From Diaporthe sp. PMI_573 (Eukaryota > Ascomycota > Sordariomycetes > Diaporthales > Diaporthaceae), in assembly GCA_021399435.1 (NCBI GenBank), contig JAJTUP010000010.1:1-64000 (forward strand): a DNA stretch of 64,000 nucleotides, written 5' to 3'. Positions 57,714-64,000 of the stretch are shown piece by piece. Within the stretch, counting starts at the first letter, position 1. Each line of letters begins with the position of its first letter. The translations under genes and the position numbers were made by a program. The notes under the pieces were generated by a model that made no database searches, had not been told where the DNA came from, and was given only the letters and a program-made list of their open reading frames with translations.

Positions 57714-58498
57714 ATGGTCCCTGACAGTCAAGTACAAGAAACTTGTAGAATAGAAAAGGAGGTGCATTTGGCGAGGAAGGCCCACGGATACGCAGGTATT
57801 TATAATCACTGACCGTGTGAACAAAGTCGGGCTAAGCCTCTCAGTTGGTATGGCAATCAACGGTGGGCTGTGTTTGTTGCTCAATATTTGGGCGAAGGAA
57901 TTCTTCGACTGGTGAGTGGAGGTGGGCCTCTTGCACTGCCAGATTACCAGGCATCCAACGGGAATCGCCAAGATACCTACTGTAGCGCCCTGCCGCACGA
58001 CTGCAGGAGGTGATTCAAAGCGACGAATACCATGTTGTCTGAGTTGCTGTACTGACGCTAGACCCTCTCTTGTCGCCGGCGACAGGAAGACAAGCAGCTG
58101 CACGGTGTTCGTTAGTGCATGACCTCCGTTCTCATCAGGCGACACGACTGCTCAGGTAGGGCCTCTTTCGAATTGAAGTCCCTACTGTCATAACAATACT
58201 CGTTCCGGCGACAATGCAAGCGGGACGTTGGAGACACGGACACCGTGCAGTGCGGAGACGCAACCTCCAATTACATCAATGTAGCTTTTCAGGCACCTAC
58301 TTTCAAAATGGAGGCGCCTACTTTTCAAAGGAGGCATCTACTTTTTTTTGTTGGAGGCGTCTAACTAGAATCGACGGCCCCAAATCTCCGAGACCGCATT
58401 ATAAATTCTCTCATCCACTTCTGATTTCCACAAAAGCATTCGAGAAGCAAAGCCTTTCACCCGACAAATCATCACCGCCAAGTTAATTTCCATCAAAA
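57714..58498. promoter_or_regulatory. Upstream region of the GST gene with short tandem repeats
   Basis: About 0.8 kb with no gene. At 58,291-58,363 there are four imperfect copies of an AGGCRYCTACTTTTCAAAGG-like unit of about 21 bases, the third carrying a run of T. They lie 140-210 bases before the GST ATG. CATTATAAATTC at about 58,396 is a TATA-like box about 100 bases before the ATG. Confidence 0.5.
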
Positions 58499-59212
58499 AT
58501 GCAGCCACTCCTCCTACACGCCCATGCCACCGGGCCGAACCCGGTCAAAATCGCTATAGCGTTAGAAGCTCTCCGCCTGCCGTACACGATCAAGATGTGG
58601 CAGTTTGGGGATGACCCTCAAAATGGCGTAAAGGGCGAGTCCTTCCTAAAGATCAACGAAAATGGCCGAGTGCCGGCGCTGGAAGATCCCAACAACGGTG
58701 TGGTCTCGTGGGAGTCAGGTGCCTGCCTCAACTATATCCGACGCGTCTATGACAAAGGGAATCTGCTGGGCCCTGCGGGCGACTCGGAGCAGGGCCGTGT
58801 GGACCTTGAGAAGTGGGAATACTTCCTCCTAACCACACTGGGGCCAATGACGGGCCAGACAAATTGGTTTCGGTGAGTCGCTACGTGCTTTGTTTGTAAC
58901 TTACGGGTACTGACTGTGCTCTGAAGTCATTACCATCCTGCCAAGAACGAAGACGCCCTCAATAGATACTCTGAGCAAACCTATCGGTGCTACGACGTGC
59001 TCGAGAGCCAGCTCAAGAATAGTGGTGGTTGCAGCGTGCTTCCGAGAAAGGTTACAGTTGTGGACTACCATTTTGAGCCATGGGTGCGCCAATGCAGTTT
59101 CGCAGGGCTGTCTCTTGACAAGTATCCATTGATCAACAAGTGGCTTGGTGAGATGGCCTCAAGGGGCGAGGTTCAGCAGGCGTACATAAAGATCAAAGGG
59201 TCTGCTCCCTAG
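58499..59212 (+). CDS. Glutathione S-transferase, Ure2p-like
   Basis: Two exons, 58499-58872 and 58927-59212, joined at CG|T (GTGAGT...GAAG, 54 nt), give 219 residues. The N-terminal thioredoxin-like domain (about 1-85) begins LLLHAHATGPNPVKIAIALE and has the glutathione-binding INENGRVPALEDP and VVSWESGACLNYI strings. The helical C-terminal domain has KWEYFLLTTLGPMTGQTNWF and TVVDYHFEPWV. The pattern fits fungal Ure2p-like GSTs, which conjugate or reduce electrophiles in the cytosol. It is near full length for the family. The gene is not obviously linked to its neighbours; a detoxifying role alongside the metabolite genes is only possible. Confidence 0.92.
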
Positions 59213-60621
59213 AATGAGGAATGGTTGCCTCTCGGTTTTGCCATTCACCTTTTCTTGCATTTGTTAGTTAGTTTCTTGCATACAAAGTTGGTGGATCCAG
59301 TCCCTGCCATCCATTTTCCATCTTGTGAATATGCATTCTGGTTCCTGCAACTTGGTATAAGCCCTTTCGACTTGGGCAAAATCCTCATTCCACCCTATTA
59401 CTTGGGACAGGGACCAGAACAACCTGGTCGGACTCGCGTTTGTGTTAGACTGGCTAGACTTGTTGAAAACGTCTGGATGGACACAACTCGGGGCATCTCG
59501 GGAACGAAGCACTACATTTTAAGTAATTAGTTTCGATTTATTCATATCTGCCTGACTGGCTGATGGGGAAGGACTTAGTCTCGTCCACATATCTCTAGTT
59601 GATAGAAATGCTCGGCCTAAACCTCTCTAGCCCCTTGTTGTCATTGCAATGTGGCGGCCTTATGGTGCGGGAAGGATGGTCGTATAATCCGCTAGACAAG
59701 ACCAAAAAGTGAAGGACATGCAGTGCTGCTTGATAGGGATTAGACGCTTCTGTATGAGTGATCTCTGCTTAGTATCTTGCAACTTGGTTTCATTTGTTTT
59801 ATTCGTGCAGTGGGAGGAGCATGCCATGCGATTGAAAGAGGCTTGGAGCAGAAGCCTTGTATCTACACCTCATAAGGCGAATTAGAAATCTATGGATCCA
59901 AAGTGATGATATTTGCCGTCTCCTTGACTATCTACATGACGTTACCCTCATTTGTGGAACCAATACTGGCCAAATCATACCTAGGTACCTAGGTAGCTAC
60001 AGTGCCTCTTATCACTACCCTATTTTTCATATATTCAAATTCTACAAGATCTTTGCCTGGCAACGCGGGGTAGTTAGTCAATCTGTTCGCACTGATGCCT
60101 GTACCATGGAATCACAGCTCGTGTGTAGACCCTCGTTCCTTTTGACGTTACCGTAGGGTACTTTACAAGTAAACACATCATGCTTTAGCAATCACGCACC
60201 TAGGTCATCACGAGGATGAACGGAGACACAAAAGACATCAAATACCTCTCACAGAAAAGGCCGAGACGGAACAAGCAAATCATCAGCGACATCGCCGCAA
60301 GCCGATAGATACCATAGGCCATCCATTAATGGCACACAAGGCACCAATGTATTAAAAAGGAGGTATCATAAAACGCCACGCCCAGTTATCTTCCCTTCCC
60401 TTCCTCTCCCCCAAGGTTAGCCGCCAGAGCAACAAAACACCCACCCACCCCCGTCGGGGAATGCGACGGCGTTTTTGCACATGCAGTAGTCTCGTACAAA
60501 AGCATGGCCGAACTAGCGGATTATCCACCAGTTGGCGCGCCGAGACGTCCCAGTGGCCCCCGGCCGCCACGACGCCTCTCCAACACGTACCGGCATCGGG
60601 CTGGGTTGGAATTGGGGGTTT
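59213..60621. other. Convergent intergenic region, no gene
   Basis: 1.4 kb between the convergent GST and transporter genes. Open stretches of up to 101 codons exist but none shows a domain. A palindromic string CCTAGGTACCTAGGTAGCTA lies at about 59,981-60,000. Nothing else was recognised. Confidence 0.5.
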
Positions 60622-62663
60622 TTAGGCCGCGGTATCGACAATCTTCTCCGTGACCTTTCCGTCGGCCTGGACAACCACCTTCTCCACGTGTTGAGAAGCC
60701 TTGACGGGCTTGGCCTGGTTGTACACCCACTCAAGCTGCTCGAGCGTACGGCCTTGGGTCTCGACACTGTGAGAAGTAGATAATATGTTAGCGACCAGTG
60801 CAGTGAGAGAAGACGGTGCTCGGATGAGGGGGAAGACTTACCAGAACAGGTACCAGAGGATGGCCTCAATGATGTCCCACCCGACGAAGATGAAAATGTA
60901 CCTGTAGCCGATGTTGCCCAGCGCAATGGGACCGCAGAATTGGTTGATAAATCCAAAGATTCCGACGATGATGCCCGATGCGGCGAGACCCTTGGCGCGG
61001 CGGTTGGTGTCGAGAGCCTCGGCAGGGATGATACCTTGGAGAGGCGTGTAGGTGAAGGAGTACACGATGTTGAACAGGAAGTAGAAGGCGAGGGCGGTCT
61101 GTCCATACGAGAGGTAGGCGGGGTTGAGCTCGTCGTCGACAGTGTGCTGGTTCACGATGGCTGAGGTGCCGCCGTTGATAGCGAGCAGGCAGGCACACGC
61201 AAAAGTACCAAAGATCAGGACTGGACGGCGCATCATCTTGTCGCTAAGAGACACACCCACACCGGCGCCGATGGCCGACAGGCAGCTGTTCAGGACGTTG
61301 AAGCCGAGCTGCTGGGCTGTGGAGGTGATGCCGATTCCGTTGAAGATGGTGGGGTTGAAGTAGCCAAGACCGTTTCCGGAGAACTGGCCGAAGGTGCTCA
61401 TCATGACGACCTGCAGGAACCTCCAGCGACCGTTGTGCTCGCTGAGTAGCGAGCGGTAGTCCCACCAGACCTTGTCAACACCATCCTGGCGAATACCCTC
61501 CTTCATCTCTTCGATCTCAAGCATGACCAGACGGGACGATGGGTCTCCATTGCCGTGGTACTTGACCAGGAAGGCGATGGCCTCCTCCTCTTGGCCATTG
61601 GCCATCTGGAAACGTGGGGACTCTGGCAGGAAGAAGACGGAGCCAAGAACAATGATACAGGCGAAGCACTGGAGCAGTAGGGGGATTCTCCACGACCAGT
61701 TGTTGTCGATATAACTGGTGCCGAAGGTGACAAAGGCCGCGGGGATGGAGCCGCCGAACCAACCACAGTTGTAGAAGCCTGGATGGGGACATGATCAGTC
61801 AGAGGCCTTGACCAGGCGACCTGAGGCAGAGAGGATTGATGCTCACCGACACATCGCCCACGCCAATGAGCGGGGGCAATTTCAATAGCGTAAGCCGGGG
61901 CGCCGACCGTCATGATTGCGATGCCAGAACCGAGGACGAAACGACCGACGGTTATCTGAGCAACGGTACCCGAGGTGCAAGCGATGACGGCGCCGACGAT
62001 AATAACCACGCCCCCAACGGCCATGGCAATGCGGCGGCCAAAGCGGTCGGAAATAGCAGCAGCGAAAGGAGCAGTAACGATGGAGCCCCTGAGGTACTAG
62101 TCAGCATCGCGTTGCAATTCATCTGGCCAGAAAGGCCGGGCAAGGCGGCGGGCTGGGCACATACACGCTGTAGAGCGAGGTGATGACAGCGACCTCGACT
62201 CCGTCCAAACCAGTGCCGAAGGTCGACTTGAAATGCTTCATGGCGTAAATGGAGCCCATCAGGGAGCCATCATAACCGTTGGCGCAGGCACAGCAGAATG
62301 CGATGAAGACGGCGTAGTATAGCTTGATGGAGTTCTTGCTCCATCTCTCGATCTTGGACTCCTGAACGGCGGCGAAGAACTCGGCCTATCGGGGCAAGGG
62401 GGTGTTAGATGATGCGGTCTGATCTAGGTGAAAGAAAACCACAACTTGTCGAGTAACGCTGTTCCGTGACAGAGTGAAGTTGCAGGCCGAGCGCAAGAGA
62501 GTTGAGGACTTACATTGTGCACCTCCTTAGCCTTAGCACCGTGAGCCTCGTCCAATGTCTTGCCAGTGCCTTCGGCGACAACAGGGTATTGAATATCGTG
62601 TGAGGCCCGGTTGTCGTTGGAGATGTCGTGGTGCACCTCGGTGCCTGCCTTCTCAGTCGACAT
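60622..62663 (-). CDS. MFS sugar transporter, lactose-permease-like
   Basis: Five exons, complement(60622-60766, 60842-61778, 61847-62088, 62165-62385, 62514-62663), keep frame over 1,695 nt and give 564 residues. Sugar-porter signatures are present: YDGSLMGSI in helix 1, SDRFGRRIAMAVGG (motif A), GAPAYAIEIAPAHWRGR, FFLPESPRF before the central loop, and ETQGRTLEQLEWVYN at the C-terminus. FGQFSGNGLGYFNPTIF in helix 7 is the form found in fungal lactose/galactoside permeases rather than hexose carriers. Twelve membrane segments, with both ends cytosolic, are expected in the plasma membrane. The last junction uses a TG|T split. Neighbouring genes do not indicate the sugar. Confidence 0.93.
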
Positions 62664-64000
62664 GATGAGATGGGGTTCGACTTGTCAGTCGGTCGCACTG
62701 ATATAGGCAACGAGACAAGGAAGGGGGAATATGGCTGGATGGCTCGTCGAGAGAGAGTATCGTGGAGCATATTTTCTGGCATGGGAAAGTGGAGGATTAT
62801 ATGAGCGACGGGGTATAGTGTAGCAGCAGTTACCCCAATAATCAAATGATACCGTGGGCTTACCCCAGATTTTGGTTCGTCCAGTCTGGTGGAGGGCGGA
62901 AAGACGGGCCTGGTTCCCATGCGGTTGGTGGGAAATGAAAACGCGGACGACGGTAGTCATGCAACCTTCGGGGAAGAGAAATACAGGGGTTCGGGTGCAT
63001 ATGCGCAAGCGATTAGGGACATGGGTCTTTGGCTGCAGCAACGGGGACCCCAGGTCGAAGGAAGGCTGGGCAAGACTGGCTGCACTGGCAACGCCCATGG
63101 GCCGACGGGTGACGGGCCTGGGCTGCTCGAGGATGCACATGGTGCTGGGTAGTGGACCGCTGGCGTGATGGCTACTGCATAGTCCCCAGATCCAACAGCT
63201 GATCTTTTCCTCCGGTCAAGCGAAAGGCATGCGTGGGCCGTGATTGACGCCCAAGATCGAGCCCTACACAGAGTGGCGAGGTGTGGATGTGCCGAGGCGG
63301 ATGCAAGCTGGGGAAGGACGAATCTGGCCGTGATGAACACGGTGAGAAGGCGGCTCAAACACGCCAGCATGGATCTAATCTCTCTCCATCTTGTGGCTAG
63401 GTAGGAGAGGCTCCGCGACGGCCACATGTGGATTGGGTGTGGCATTTAGTCTTTTCGTCTTGTCTGCGTGCCTCGTGGTACTGTGGCGTCCGAGTGTGGG
63501 GTGCCCGGGCGAGCTTCTCCATTCCCTGGGTGTGCCCTGGCAGCTCCTGGATATGGCAGGATGGTCCAGGGTATCTAGGTAAGGCAGGGCGTGGCAGGCT
63601 GCGTGTGTGGTGTGTGTGTGACCGTGTGTGTGACTATGTGCCCCTGGCTAGGCGAGGACTGACCAGGCATTGGCCAGGCAGTCCACGCAGATATGCAGGA
63701 CAGTCCCCCAGTAGATTGACCAGCCCGTTGTGTTGTAACTGGTGAGCTTCCACACGCCGGGATACGGCTGGCGGGCTGACGGGTTGAGTGACTGGCTGTT
63801 CCGGTGGGCGGCCACGCCAGGCCGATGCCATGTGCCAACAGCAGAGCAGTGGATGCCGTTTCCGGCCCCAGAGGCTGGAGTGGGCCAAGGGCTAAGAAGC
63901 TTAGCCTGTCAAGTGCATCGAGGATCTCGAGCTAGCCGGGCCAGAGACGACAAGAAGAAGGCATCGCGAGTGTGACAAGCTGGAGCTGGAGCCGGGGAGT
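62664..64000. promoter_or_regulatory. Transporter upstream region and window end, no gene
   Basis: 1.3 kb of normal-composition DNA with many short open stretches and no recognisable domain on either strand. A GT-rich simple repeat (GTGTGTGGTGTGTGTGTGAC and similar) lies at about 63,602-63,640. The first part should be the transporter promoter. Confidence 0.5.

Noticed and set aside
57420..58145. 241-codon reverse-strand open stretch
   Set aside because: Low-complexity Ser/Arg/Lys-rich translation with no domain; it overlaps the LTR-like sequence and promoter space.
60513..61106. 197-codon reverse-strand open stretch
   Set aside because: It overlaps the last exons of the sugar transporter in another frame; Ser/Pro/Arg-rich shadow.
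1..64000. CRISPR array, rRNA or bacterial operon features
   Set aside because: No spaced identical repeats, rRNA motifs or bacterial gene layout; spliced fungal genes throughout.

Overview
The window is genomic DNA of a filamentous ascomycete (Pezizomycotina; class not determined). The signs are many short introns (about 48-210 nt) with GTRNGT donors, CTAAC-like branch points and YAG acceptors; a polyketide synthase of the fungal highly reducing type; Zn2Cys6 regulator, CFEM, SAT4-type and FSH1-type families; and a long A+T-rich block whose retroelement reading frames are full of TAG/TAA stops where C-to-T change is expected, as left by repeat-induced point mutation (RIP).

Region 1 (1 to about 20,100) is a degraded repeat block. 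It holds a Ty3/Gypsy chromovirus relic (protease, RT, RNase H, integrase, chromodomain in order), a 3.6-kb structure bounded by inverted arms of 0.6-0.7 kb, a reverse-strand gag relic, a 60-bp direct repeat around a tRNA-like promoter, a relic of a fungal DUF7923-type zinc-finger gene, and much sequence that I cannot identify. I see no intact gene here.

Region 2 (20,213-41,840) looks like a biosynthetic gene cluster. In order: a ten-exon 2,660-residue HR-PKS (KS-AT-DH-CMeT-ER-KR-ACP, ER apparently dead), a divergent carboxymuconolactone decarboxylase-like protein, a SAT4-type seven-helix membrane protein, a DHA2-type MFS exporter, an FSH1-family serine hydrolase that could release the chain, a group A FAD monooxygenase and a GMC oxidoreductase. 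The inferred logic is: the PKS builds a C-methylated reduced chain, the hydrolase frees it, the two flavoenzymes and perhaps the CMD protein tailor it, and the MFS protein exports it. No P450, pathway regulator or trans-acting enoyl reductase is in the window.

Region 3 (42,150-47,310) carries broken or unknown genes: a CFEM remnant, an intact two-exon gene of unknown function, a 5'-incomplete fungal gene, and a deaminase-like gene interrupted by a frame change at a 5-bp tandem duplication.

Region 4 (47,541-55,825) looks like an uptake and catabolic module: a secreted carboxylesterase, an ACS-family MFS permease, a divergent Zn2Cys6 regulator and an FAH-family hydrolase. Region 5 (56,471-64,000) has a DEDDy 3'-5' exonuclease gene with an LTR-like sequence just upstream, a Ure2p-like glutathione S-transferase and a sugar/lactose-permease-type transporter. 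All exon structures were derived by hand from splice signals and reading-frame continuity.
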